NCBI RefSeq assembly: GCF_032340315.1
Contig: NZ_CP135436.1
Coordinates: 372,001 to 436,000 of the forward strand
Direction: 5' to 3'
Origin: Streptococcus sp. DTU_2020_1001019_1_SI_AUS_MUR_006
Lineage (GTDB): Bacteria > Bacillota > Bacilli > Lactobacillales > Streptococcaceae
DNA length: 64,000 nucleotides
Within the stretch, counting starts at the first letter, position 1. Each line of letters begins with the position of its first letter. The position numbers and the translations under genes are program-made. Positions 37,306 through 46,085 of this stretch are shown one piece after another. The notes below the pieces were generated by a model. It had not been told where the DNA came from, did not search any database, and worked only from the letters and a program-made list of their open reading frames with translations.

Positions 37306-38928
37306 TTGCTAACAGTATCTGATGTTTCACTACGTTTTAGTGATCGCAAACTTTTTGATGAGGTCAACATCAAATTTACAGAAGGAAATACATATGGTTT
37401 AATTGGTGCTAACGGTGCAGGTAAATCAACATTTTTAAAAATCTTAGCTGGGGATATTGAACCTACAACTGGTCATGTTTCTCTTGGACCTGATGAACGT
37501 CTTTCTGTGCTTCGTCAAAATCACTTTGACTATGAGGATGAACGTGTTATTGATGTTGTTATCATGGGTAATGAAAAACTATACAACATCATGAAAGAAA
37601 AAGATGCTATCTATATGAAGGCAGACTTTACTGATGAAGATGGAGTTCGTGCAGCTGAGCTTGAAGGTGAATTTGCTGAACTAGGTGGTTGGGAAGCTGA
37701 GAGTGAAGCTTCACAACTCTTGCAAAACTTGAATATTCCTGAAGATCTTCATTACCAAAATATGAGTGAACTCGCAAATGGAGACAAAGTGAAAGTACTC
37801 CTTGCTAAAGCTCTATTTGGTAAACCAGATGTCCTTCTTTTGGATGAGCCGACCAACGGTTTGGATATCCAATCTATTACTTGGTTAGAAGATTTCTTGA
37901 TTGACTTTGATAACACTGTTATTGTCGTATCCCATGACCGTCACTTCTTGAACAAAGTATGTACTCACATGGCCGACCTTGACTTTGGAAAAATCAAACT
38001 CTATGTCGGAAACTACGACTTCTGGAAAGAATCTTCTGAGCTTGCTGCTAAATTGCTAGCAGACCGTAATGCTAAAGCAGAAGAAAAAATTAAGCAATTA
38101 CAAGAATTCGTTGCTCGTTTCTCTGCTAATGCTTCTAAATCAAGACAAGCAACATCACGTAAGAAAATGCTTGATAAGATTGAACTTGAAGAAATTGTGC
38201 CATCTAGTCGTAAATATCCATTTATCAACTTTAAAGCTGAACGTGAAATCGGAAACGATCTCTTGACAGTAGAAAATCTATCTGTCAAGATTGATGGTGA
38301 AACTATTCTTGACAACATCAGCTTTATCTTGCGTCCAGGTGACAAGACAGCTCTTATCGGACAAAACGATATCCAAACAACTGCATTGATTCGTGCGATC
38401 ATGGGTGATATCGACTATGAAGGAACTGTCAAGTGGGGAGTTACAACTAGTCGCTCTTACTTACCAAAAGACAATTCAGCTGATTTTGCTGGGAGTGAAT
38501 CTATCCTTGACTGGCTCCGTCAATTTGCAAGTAAAGAAGAAGATGACAATACCTTCTTGCGTGGTTTCCTTGGTCGTATGCTCTTCTCTGGAGATGAGGT
38601 TAACAAACCTGTAAACGTCTTGTCAGGAGGAGAAAAGGTGCGCGTGATGCTATCGAAACTCATGCTTTTGAAATCAAATGTTCTAGTACTTGACGATCCT
38701 ACTAATCACTTAGATTTGGAATCTATTTCAAGTTTGAACGATGGATTGAAAAACTTCAAAGAATCTATCATTTTCGCCAGTCATGACCATGAATTCATTC
38801 AAACATTGGCTAACCACATTATTGTCCTATCTAAAAACGGTGTAATCGACCGTATCGATGAAACCTATGATGAATTCTTAGAAAATGCTGAAGTACAAGC
38901 AAAAGTCAAAGAACTTTGGAAAGACTAA
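37306..38928 (+). CDS. ABC-F ATPase, YbiT-like
   Basis: Soluble ABC-F protein of 540 aa, a ribosome-associated class. TTG start with AGGAG 7-8 bases upstream. NBD1 has Walker A GANGAGKSTFLK and LLLDEPTNGLD but the C-loop LANGD. The linker (about 240-300) is charged. NBD2 has a degenerate Walker A (IGQNDIQTTAL, no GKT), C-loop LSGGE and Walker B LVLDDPTNHLD with Asp in place of the catalytic Glu. So only one composite ATP site is canonical. No TM domain. A terminator follows at once. Confidence 0.9.
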   Translation: MLTVSDVSLRFSDRKLFDEVNIKFTEGNTYGLIGANGAGKSTFLKILAGDIEPTTGHVSLGPDERLSVLRQNHFDYEDERVIDVVIMGNEKLYNIMKEKDAIYMKADFTDEDGVRAAELEGEFAELGGWEAESEASQLLQNLNIPEDLHYQNMSELANGDKVKVLLAKALFGKPDVLLLDEPTNGLDIQSITWLEDFLIDFDNTVIVVSHDRHFLNKVCTHMADLDFGKIKLYVGNYDFWKESSELAAKLLADRNAKAEEKIKQLQEFVARFSANASKSRQATSRKKMLDKIELEEIVPSSRKYPFINFKAEREIGNDLLTVENLSVKIDGETILDNISFILRPGDKTALIGQNDIQTTALIRAIMGDIDYEGTVKWGVTTSRSYLPKDNSADFAGSESILDWLRQFASKEEDDNTFLRGFLGRMLFSGDEVNKPVNVLSGGEKVRVMLSKLMLLKSNVLVLDDPTNHLDLESISSLNDGLKNFKESIIFASHDHEFIQTLANHIIVLSKNGVIDRIDETYDEFLENAEVQAKVKELWKD

Positions 38929-38938
38929 ATAATACTTT

Positions 38939-38972
38939 AAAACTCAGTTGGATTAACCAACTGAGTTTTCTA
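38939..38972 (+). terminator. ABC-F terminator
   Basis: AAAACTCAGTTGG, loop ATTAA, CCAACTGAGTTTT, then C and T. It ends 18 bp before the next gene. Confidence 0.82.
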
Positions 38973-38989
38973 ACATTCTATGAGGTAAC

Positions 38990-41539
38990 ATGAAAACATT
39001 TTTCAGAAACTATTGGACCTATCTTATTTCTTTCATTATTCCCCTAGTAATTATATTCGGAGTCTATCTTTCTCAAGGTATCTACTGGAATAGTGATACT
39101 TCACCTTTATTGGGGGATGGATTTCATCAATATGTTATTTTTGATCTAAATCTTCGTAATATTTTACATGGGAGTGATAGCCTATTTTATACTTTTACCA
39201 GCGGTCTAGGTCTCAATTTTTATGCCTTGTCCAGTTATTACCTTGGTAGTTTTCTATCTCCTCTTGTTTATTTTTTTGATGTATCAAGCATGCCAGATGC
39301 AGTTTATTTGTCAACCTTGTTGAAATTTGGCTTGATAGGTCTGTCAACCTTTTTTAGCTTGAGTAAAATATTCAAAAATATATCTGCCCTACTTCGATTA
39401 GCTCTATCTACCTCATATGCATTAATGAGCTTTACAGTTAGTCAAGTAGAGATTAAGACCTGGTTGGATGTTTTTATTTTAATCCCCTTAATTTTAACTG
39501 GTTTACATCTACTCATAACGGAAAAAAAACGTATTCTATACTTTACAAGCTTGTCAATCTTATTTATCCAAAACTACTATTTTGGTTATATGACTGCCCT
39601 GTTTTTGGTAGTTTGGTATTTTTGCCAACTTTCCTGGGATTTTAAAAGTCGCAAGTATTCTTTCCTTGATTTTTTCCTAACATCCTTACTCGCTGGTTTA
39701 ATAAGTTTCATCATGACACTCCCAACCTTGTTTGATTTAAGAACTCATGGTGAAAAACTAACCGCTATTACAAAAATAAAAACAGATGCCAGTTGGTATC
39801 TAGATCTATTCGCTAAACAATTTATTGGTGCTTTCGATACAACTAAATATGGTTCTATCCCAATGATTTTTGTAGGCCTCCTTCCTTTTATCTTAACAAT
39901 TGTATTCTTTACATTAAAATCAATTAAGTTTCACGTGAAACTATGCTATGCAACTCTACTCATTCTCATCATTGCTAGTTTTTATCTAGAAGCCTTAGAT
40001 TTATTTTGGCAAGGAATGCACGCACCAAATATGTTTCTTCATCGCTATGCTTGGATTTTCTCTACTCTCTTGATTTATATTTCAGCAGAAGTTTTAAATA
40101 GATTTAAGGATATTAAATTATGGAATATTTTATTCTCAATGACCTTCCTTTTATTTGGCTATCTGGCAACCATTTATTTTAAAAATCATTATTCATTTCT
40201 AACTAAATTAAATATACTCTTAACGCTTGAATTCTTAGTGGTATACTTACTGTTACTATTGGCACTTATTAAAAAAATGATTTCTCTAAAAATCTTTTCA
40301 ATTCTTATTTTGATCTTTACAATAAGTGAAATTAGTTTTAATGCTTCATCTCAACTAAATGGAATTACGAAAGAATGGGGATTTGCTTCTCGTAGTACTT
40401 ATGATAAAGATATTCCAAGTATGGAAGCTATTTTGGAGTATACCAAACAGCAACCAGATACATTTACACGAACTGAAAAGTTACAAACTCAAACTGGAAA
40501 CGATAGCATGAAATTTAACTACAATGGCATCTCACAATTTTCATCTGTTCGTAATCGTTCTGCAAGTACAACGTTAGATAAGTTGGGTTTTAAATCTTCA
40601 GGTACCAACCTTAATCTTCGTTATGCAAATAATACTATCATTGCAGATAGTTTATTTGGAATCAGCTACAATATTTCTGAAACCTATCCAGATAAATATG
40701 GTTTTCATCCAAGCTATCAAAAAGATAATCTAACCCTTTATAAAAATCAATTCGCTCTCCCAATTGCTTTTGCTACACAGTCTCTTTACAAAGATGTCAC
40801 TTTTAATGACCATACTCTTGATAACCAAACTCAATTTTTAAATCAAATTGCTGGCTTAAATGAAGAGTACTTTTATCCGATAAATCATCATACAGACTCT
40901 GGTGACAACGTGGTCAATCTAAACGGAACTGATACTGAAGATGCAACTATCAGCTACAGCATTGAAGTACCAGATAATAGTCAGGTTTACCTTTCCATGA
41001 CCAAGATAAATTTTTCAAACGATAAGAAAAAGCAAGTTGACATCATTGTCAATGGTGAAAAAAAATCCTTTACCACAGATAATGTTTTTACATTTTTTAA
41101 TCTTGGATATGCAGAACATAAACAAACTTTTGATATCCAAGTTAAGTTTCCAGGAAATGCTCAAGTATCATTTGAATCTCCAACTTTCTATCGCTTAGAT
41201 ACTAAGAAATATACGGAGGCTATACACAAAATAAAAGAAAATCCAGTAGAGGTGAGCTCTTATAAAAATAAGGTCACTGTAAATTATAAGGTAAAGAATG
41301 ATACATCAATCTTTTTCACAATTCCATACGATCAAGGATGGTCTGCTTATCAAAATGGTAAAAAATTACAAATTGAACAGGCACAAACTGGATTTATGAA
41401 AATTGATGTTCCTGAAGGTGAAGGAACTATTACCCTTTCCTTTATTCCAAAAGGATTTGTTGCTGGTGCAAGTTGTTCTCTTATAGCCATTATTGTCTTT
41501 ATTTTTTATGATATTCAAAGAAAAAAATATTCTAGATAA
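38990..41539 (+). CDS. YfhO-family membrane glycosyltransferase-like protein
   Basis: 849-aa polytopic protein with about 13 TM helices in the first 470 residues and one at the C-terminus (about 818-840), with an extracellular domain between. The N-terminal part (GDGFHQYVIFDLNLRNILHG) resembles YfhO proteins, some of which glycosylate lipoteichoic acid. Substrate here is unknown. A parS core lies inside it (39928-39941). A terminator lies in the short gap upstream, so a separate promoter is likely or read-through is needed. Confidence 0.82.
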   Translation: MKTFFRNYWTYLISFIIPLVIIFGVYLSQGIYWNSDTSPLLGDGFHQYVIFDLNLRNILHGSDSLFYTFTSGLGLNFYALSSYYLGSFLSPLVYFFDVSSMPDAVYLSTLLKFGLIGLSTFFSLSKIFKNISALLRLALSTSYALMSFTVSQVEIKTWLDVFILIPLILTGLHLLITEKKRILYFTSLSILFIQNYYFGYMTALFLVVWYFCQLSWDFKSRKYSFLDFFLTSLLAGLISFIMTLPTLFDLRTHGEKLTAITKIKTDASWYLDLFAKQFIGAFDTTKYGSIPMIFVGLLPFILTIVFFTLKSIKFHVKLCYATLLILIIASFYLEALDLFWQGMHAPNMFLHRYAWIFSTLLIYISAEVLNRFKDIKLWNILFSMTFLLFGYLATIYFKNHYSFLTKLNILLTLEFLVVYLLLLLALIKKMISLKIFSILILIFTISEISFNASSQLNGITKEWGFASRSTYDKDIPSMEAILEYTKQQPDTFTRTEKLQTQTGNDSMKFNYNGISQFSSVRNRSASTTLDKLGFKSSGTNLNLRYANNTIIADSLFGISYNISETYPDKYGFHPSYQKDNLTLYKNQFALPIAFATQSLYKDVTFNDHTLDNQTQFLNQIAGLNEEYFYPINHHTDSGDNVVNLNGTDTEDATISYSIEVPDNSQVYLSMTKINFSNDKKKQVDIIVNGEKKSFTTDNVFTFFNLGYAEHKQTFDIQVKFPGNAQVSFESPTFYRLDTKKYTEAIHKIKENPVEVSSYKNKVTVNYKVKNDTSIFFTIPYDQGWSAYQNGKKLQIEQAQTGFMKIDVPEGEGTITLSFIPKGFVAGASCSLIAIIVFIFYDIQRKKYSR
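39928..39941. promoter_or_regulatory. parS core inside the YfhO-like gene
   Basis: GTTTCACGTGAAAC, perfect 14-bp parS core, flanked by A and T, in codons for KFHVKL. Confidence 0.88.
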
Positions 41540-41573
41540 AAAAACTATCGACCAAATCGGTCGATAGTTTTTA
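41538..41573. terminator. bidirectional terminator YfhO-like / YhgE
   Basis: 12-bp stem AAACTATCGACC with GGTCGATAGTTT, loop of 5, A and T runs outside. Confidence 0.88.
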
Positions 41574-44231
41574 GTCTTCTTCAACTTTTTTAGGTTGGTA
41601 GGCAAGCATTCCTAAAGCAACAAAAATCATTACTGTAAAGATAAGGAAAATAATCTGACTATGAATATTGCCTGTCATAGAAATGGTTTGTCGTAAACCT
41701 GAAACTGAATAACTCATAGGTAACCATGGATTAATAGTTTTAAAGAATTGATTCGTTAAAGCTAAAGGATAAGTTCCTGCACTTGATGCTAATTGAAGGA
41801 GTAATAAAATTAAGGAGAAGAAGGCGCCTAGGCGAGAATTCCAGGTTGTCAATGCTGTTACCATCGCCATGAAAGCAAGACTAGTTAAAATAATCAAAGC
41901 AAAGGTTTTGAATTCGTGAACTGCAGTAAGTCCAATTAAATGTACTCCACCATAAACTAATACTCCTGCCAAACCAGCAATGATACCGTTAATTTCAAAG
42001 CGAGACTTAAACCAAGCCCAGCGACTTTCTGGATGGCGCCCAGAAGGCAATTTAGCAAAAATCATATTAGTTGAAATAGCAGCAACAAAAAGAGCAACTG
42101 ATATCATATACGGAGCCATGGCAATCCCATTAACAGCAACTTGATCCGTATCAGTTTTTGAAAGACTTAAAGGATCAGCCAGTAAGTCTGCATTTTTTGG
42201 TTCAGTTGAAGCCTTATTCAATTGTTTATCAGCATCTGTCAACCCTTGATTTAATTGACTTGAACCATCACTTAATTTTCCGAGTCCTGATTGTAAAATT
42301 TCAGATCCTTGAGCAAGTTTATCTGCTCCACTAGCTATTTTTTCAGAACCATTAGCTAGTTGATTTGCTCCTGAAACTAGCTGGTCTGATTTATCAGCTA
42401 ATTGTTGAGAACCCACTTGTAATTGATTAAATCCAGCAGTTAAATCTGATGTTTTATTGTTTACTTGGTTGACACCTGATGCAAGTTTATCAATTCCTGT
42501 TGCTAATTCTGGCCCATTCGCTGCTAACTTAGCAGTAGCACCTGTCAATGTAGAAGATTTTTCTGTCAACTGACTAGAGCCTTGTAGCAACTTATTGAAA
42601 CTTCCTGTCAAGTTCGAATTTTTCGAACTCAACTGACTTGCTCCTAAAGCTACTTGGTCTACAGATTTTGTATAGCTGGCAATACCAGATAGAGTTTGAC
42701 TAGCTGGCAATAACTGACCATCAATTGCTGTTTGAATCTGTGTTAATCCACTTGACAAACTTGTCAATGTTGAAGAAGCAGTTGGTAATAATTTACTTGA
42801 CTGATTCTTTAATTGAGTTAAACTATTTGTTTGAGTGGTTACATTTTCTAAAGAAGATTGTAACGTTTGAACTGTATTTAAAATTGTTCGTGCTGACTCA
42901 CTAGCAGAAGATGATGGATTAGAAACCACAGAAGTTATCTCTGCCTGTTGTTCAGGAGTTAAGCTTTGATAAGCACTCGTAGATTGAATAGCTGATAAAG
43001 TAGTTTCTTTTTCAGATTGATTTGAAGTAACGATGCTTTGTGCTGAATTTGCAATCGTTGATAAACTACTAGAAAGCTGGTTTGTTACTTGTGTTATCTC
43101 TCCACTATCTGCTGTTTGAATATTTTGAATATCTTGATTAAATTGCTCTAAACTAGTTGCTAATTGTTTAATCTGATCTTTTTGTTGGGTTGTCCCATCT
43201 AATTGAGTAGAAAGTTTTTGAATACCTTGATTAAGTTGCGTTAGTCCTGTACGTAGAGTCTCTGATTTTGTAGAAATCTGATTTGTACCTGATGATAGAC
43301 TTTGAACTCTATTTGTATAAGTATCAATACCAAGTGAAAATTGATTTAATCCTGAATTGAGTTGAGAAACACCACCTGTATAGGCTTGTGTGCCTGCATC
43401 AAGTTGATTCAATCCTGATACCAGTGCCGGTGTCTTTGAGTTCAGTTGGTTTAATCCATTATCAATTTGTGAAATAGCGCTGGTATATTGATTTAAACCA
43501 GTATTAAAATTACCAAGACCAAGATTTAACTGATTTACACCAGCTGTATAGGTTCCTAATCCTGTAGATAATTGATCAGCACCGTTAGAAAATGTGAGAC
43601 TCGATTGAGCTAAGGTTTGAAGATTGGTTGATAAGGTTTGACTCCCATCAGAAAGCTTATTCGAACCATCAGCCAACTGTAAACTTGCATTTGCCGCTTG
43701 AGATAAACCAAGTTTTAAATCCCCCATCTTATCAAATAAAGCTTTGGTATAAGATTGAGTAACTTTAGTAGCCACAGTCTGTTTGATTTGTGTCATGGCA
43801 GAATCACTCATCTTGCTTGCAATAAAACTATGACCACTTGATGTCTGATAGTCAATCGTCATCTGTTCAGGATGATTTGTAAGGATAGAAGAAGCTTTCT
43901 CAGAAAGATTACTTGGCAATGTTACAACCATGTAATAATCCCCATCTCGTAGTCCTCTTTCTCCCTCACCTTCATCTACAAAATGAAAATCCAGACTATC
44001 ACTATCTTTCAAATTAGACACCATGTCTTCACCAATAGTGAGTTTTTCATCATTATAAGTAGCAGCTTGGTCCTTATTAACAATTGCTACAGGTAACTCC
44101 GAAAGTTTACCGTATGGATCCCACATTGATGATAAGAAAATGATATTGTAAAGAGCTGGAATTAAGGAAATTCCTATCATGACAATAATAAATGTCGGTT
44201 TTTTAAAGATTGCTTTCCATTCTTTAAACAT
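41571..44231 (-). CDS. YhgE/Pip-family membrane protein
   Basis: 886-aa membrane protein. N-terminal TM helix (about 13-33) followed by the YhgE/Pip N-domain (DPYGKLSELPVAIVNKDQAA). A very long coiled-coil rod (about 165-690) has recurring L..G steps such as LASGVNQVNNKTSDLTAGFN. At the C-terminus about five TM helices resemble ABC-2-type permeases. The family includes phage infection protein Pip. No T7SS genes are near. It is divergent from a TetR gene with shared TTGTCT elements, so probably controlled by it. Confidence 0.85.
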   Translation of the reverse strand: MFKEWKAIFKKPTFIIVMIGISLIPALYNIIFLSSMWDPYGKLSELPVAIVNKDQAATYNDEKLTIGEDMVSNLKDSDSLDFHFVDEGEGERGLRDGDYYMVVTLPSNLSEKASSILTNHPEQMTIDYQTSSGHSFIASKMSDSAMTQIKQTVATKVTQSYTKALFDKMGDLKLGLSQAANASLQLADGSNKLSDGSQTLSTNLQTLAQSSLTFSNGADQLSTGLGTYTAGVNQLNLGLGNFNTGLNQYTSAISQIDNGLNQLNSKTPALVSGLNQLDAGTQAYTGGVSQLNSGLNQFSLGIDTYTNRVQSLSSGTNQISTKSETLRTGLTQLNQGIQKLSTQLDGTTQQKDQIKQLATSLEQFNQDIQNIQTADSGEITQVTNQLSSSLSTIANSAQSIVTSNQSEKETTLSAIQSTSAYQSLTPEQQAEITSVVSNPSSSASESARTILNTVQTLQSSLENVTTQTNSLTQLKNQSSKLLPTASSTLTSLSSGLTQIQTAIDGQLLPASQTLSGIASYTKSVDQVALGASQLSSKNSNLTGSFNKLLQGSSQLTEKSSTLTGATAKLAANGPELATGIDKLASGVNQVNNKTSDLTAGFNQLQVGSQQLADKSDQLVSGANQLANGSEKIASGADKLAQGSEILQSGLGKLSDGSSQLNQGLTDADKQLNKASTEPKNADLLADPLSLSKTDTDQVAVNGIAMAPYMISVALFVAAISTNMIFAKLPSGRHPESRWAWFKSRFEINGIIAGLAGVLVYGGVHLIGLTAVHEFKTFALIILTSLAFMAMVTALTTWNSRLGAFFSLILLLLQLASSAGTYPLALTNQFFKTINPWLPMSYSVSGLRQTISMTGNIHSQIIFLIFTVMIFVALGMLAYQPKKVEED

Positions 44232-44232
44232 A

Positions 44233-44338
44233 TTGTCTCCTTTTTTTAAACTACTTGTCTAAATTTCTGATATAATAGATTATACATAAAAAAATTAAAA
44301 AGACAAGATAAAAAAATCTATTTTTAAACACATTGTCT
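44233..44338. promoter_or_regulatory. divergent operator region with TTGTCT repeats
   Basis: TTGTCT occurs on plus at 44233, 44255 and 44333 and on minus at 44306-44301, two of them as TTGTCTAAA. The minus copy is also the -35 of the YhgE promoter (16 bp to TATAAT at 44279-44284). This suggests control by the adjacent TetR protein. Confidence 0.5.
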
Positions 44339-44361
44339 AAAATTGTTCATCTGGAGGGAAC

Positions 44362-44904
44362 ATGCAAGAAAGTAATAAACGATTAAAAACCAAGCGCATT
44401 ATCGAAAATGCTATGGTAGAATTATTGATGGAACAACCATTCGATCAGATTACAACTGTTAAATTAGCGCAAAAAGCTGGAATTAGCCGCTCCAGTTTCT
44501 ATACTCATTACAAAGATAAATACGACATGATTGAACATTACCAAAGTAAACTATTTCATACCTTCGAATATATCTTTCAAAAACATGCTAATCACAAACG
44601 AGATGCTATTCTAGAAGTATTTGAATACTTGGAATCAGAACCGCTTCTAGCAGCTCTTTTATCTGAAAATGGAACCAAGGAAATTCAAAATTTCCTGAGA
44701 AATAAGCTTCACATCCTACTGAGCACGGACCTTCAAAAACGTTTTATGCAACTCAAACTAAATGAAGTAGAATTAGAATATAGTAGCGTCTACCTAACAA
44801 ATGCTCTCTTTGGAGTCTGTCAAACCTGGATTGCCCATGGAAAAAAAGAAAGTCCACAAGAAATCACGAACTTTTTAATGAAAATGTTAGGAGATACAAA
44901 TTAA
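44362..44904 (+). CDS. TetR/AcrR-family regulator
   Basis: 180-aa repressor. N-terminal HTH at about 8-55 (KTKRIIENAMVELL, ITTVKLAQKAGISRSSFYTHY) and a variable C-terminal ligand domain of the type often next to YhgE genes. CTGGAGGGAAC precedes the ATG. It diverges from the YhgE gene over 130 bp. The inducer is not known. Confidence 0.88.
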   Translation: MQESNKRLKTKRIIENAMVELLMEQPFDQITTVKLAQKAGISRSSFYTHYKDKYDMIEHYQSKLFHTFEYIFQKHANHKRDAILEVFEYLESEPLLAALLSENGTKEIQNFLRNKLHILLSTDLQKRFMQLKLNEVELEYSSVYLTNALFGVCQTWIAHGKKESPQEITNFLMKMLGDTN

Positions 44905-45101
44905 CAAAAAAGCTCTATAATATTTAGGCTCTATAATTTCTGTAGTGGGTAAAACCACCATAGGAATGATGGAGCCTATTTTGTTGTTCTTATTAGGCTA
45001 ATACTAATGCAATACAATTTCCTTAGTTTTATTTTCGGACACAAATCATTATCTCTCCGTATGTTAGGTATGCCTCCCCTCATTACATCGGACAAAGAAT
45101 C
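44905..45101. other. Non-coding spacer with possible IS-end remnant
   Basis: No gene in about 200 bp. CTCTATAAT occurs twice, 17 bp apart (44912 and 44929). AGGCTC and GAGCCT form an outer inverted pair around AGTGGGTAAAACCAC, followed by TTTTGTTGTT, which could be the tetR terminator. The CTCTATAAT...GTGGGTAAAACCAC pattern recalls ends of ISL3-type elements, but I cannot confirm this. Confidence 0.35.
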
Positions 45102-45132
45102 AAAAAAAGGAACACCAAATTAGTGTTCCTTT
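45102..45132 (-). terminator. tRNA-Asn terminator
   Basis: AAAGGAACAC, loop TAATTTG, GTGTTCCTTT, T run on minus. Confidence 0.82.
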
Positions 45133-45139
45133 CATCTGA

Positions 45140-45213
45140 CTCCGCCAGTAGGACTCGAACCTACGACATCATGATTAACAGTCATGCGCTACTACCAACT
45201 GAGCTATGGCGGA
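45140..45213 (-). tRNA. tRNA-Asn (GTT)
   Basis: 74 nt. Acceptor TCCGCCA with TGGCGGA, anticodon stem CATGA/TCATG around CTGTTAA, T-arm GTAGG-TTCGAGT-CCTAC, discriminator G. CCA is not encoded. Confidence 0.95.
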
Positions 45214-45218
45214 TTAAA

Positions 45219-45281
45219 TAGTCCGTACGGAATTCGAACCCGTATTACCGCTATGAAAAGACGATTTCTTAACCACGGACC
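45219..45281 (-). pseudogene. decayed tRNA-Glu (TTC)
   Basis: 63 nt against 72 for a normal tRNA-Glu. Acceptor GGTCCGT/ACGGACT, loop TTTTCAT with anticodon TTC and the T-arm are recognisable. About 9 nt of the D-arm are missing (acceptor runs straight into GGTTAAGA), and the anticodon stem TCGTC/AGCGG has a C-A mismatch and two G-T pairs. It is probably non-functional. It sits where comCDE is bordered by tRNA-Glu in pneumococcus. Confidence 0.75.
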
Positions 45282-45332
45282 CTCTACCTGTAGCAGATAT
45301 AACCATTATATCAATTTATCAAAAATTGTCAA

Positions 45333-46085
45333 TTACTTTTTTTGGTTTTTAGCCATTAGTTCTCTCAATTTTTTAGTTTTTAGGCGAGAGATAGGACAAC
45401 GATGATCTTCATAAAATACAACTTCCATTTTTTTACGATCAATTTCTCTCACATTACCGATATTGACTAAAAATGACTTGTGAGCTAGATAAAAACGTTG
45501 GGTTTCCTTATCCTTTTCTTGAATATCTGTCATTGTTCCATAGAATTCTTTGGCAAAATTCTTACCTACAATTCGTAATTTATGAGAAGTTCCCGTTGTT
45601 TCAATGTAGAGAATATCATGATAAGGAATACAAAGATCATTTCCTTTATAACTATAATCAAAATAATCAACGACTGATTGGTTTTCAAGTAAAGTAGTCT
45701 TAGTGTAAAGCACACAGTCGGCAACTCTATTTTTAAAAACTTGATCACTGGTTTCTTTATCAATGAAATCCAATGCTGAAACTTTGTATTTATAAGTCAA
45801 AGTAGCAAATTCAGATCGACTTGTAATAAAAACAATAATCGCATAAGGATTGCGATGGCGAATAAATTGAGCAACCTCAAATCCTTTTCTCTCAATCCCA
45901 TTGATATCAATATCTAGAAAATAAAGCTGATTGACTTCATCATGCTCTACATATTCCATAAACTCTCTCACTTTTCCTGTTGTTTTATAGGAGATAGGAA
46001 TATTTGTTTCCTTAGAAATTTTATTTAGAGTTGTTTCCAACCTTACTTGGTGTTCTATAATATCTTCTAAAATCAATACTTTCAT
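45333..46085 (-). CDS. comE: competence response regulator ComE
   Basis: LytTR-family response regulator, 250 aa. Receiver domain with phospho-acceptor Asp58 in YFLDIDING, C-terminal LytTR domain (about 150-245, HKSFLVNIGNVREID, CPISRLKTKKLRE). It activates early competence genes including its own operon through direct repeats such as the one at 47643. It overlaps comD by 4 bases. Confidence 0.96.
   Translation of the reverse strand: MKVLILEDIIEHQVRLETTLNKISKETNIPISYKTTGKVREFMEYVEHDEVNQLYFLDIDINGIERKGFEVAQFIRHRNPYAIIVFITSRSEFATLTYKYKVSALDFIDKETSDQVFKNRVADCVLYTKTTLLENQSVVDYFDYSYKGNDLCIPYHDILYIETTGTSHKLRIVGKNFAKEFYGTMTDIQEKDKETQRFYLAHKSFLVNIGNVREIDRKKMEVVFYEDHRCPISRLKTKKLRELMAKNQKK

Noticed and set aside
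41571..44231. EsaA-type T7SS component
   Set aside because: Shared YhgE/Pip fold, but no EssC, EsxA or EssB gene is near and a TetR partner is typical of stand-alone YhgE.
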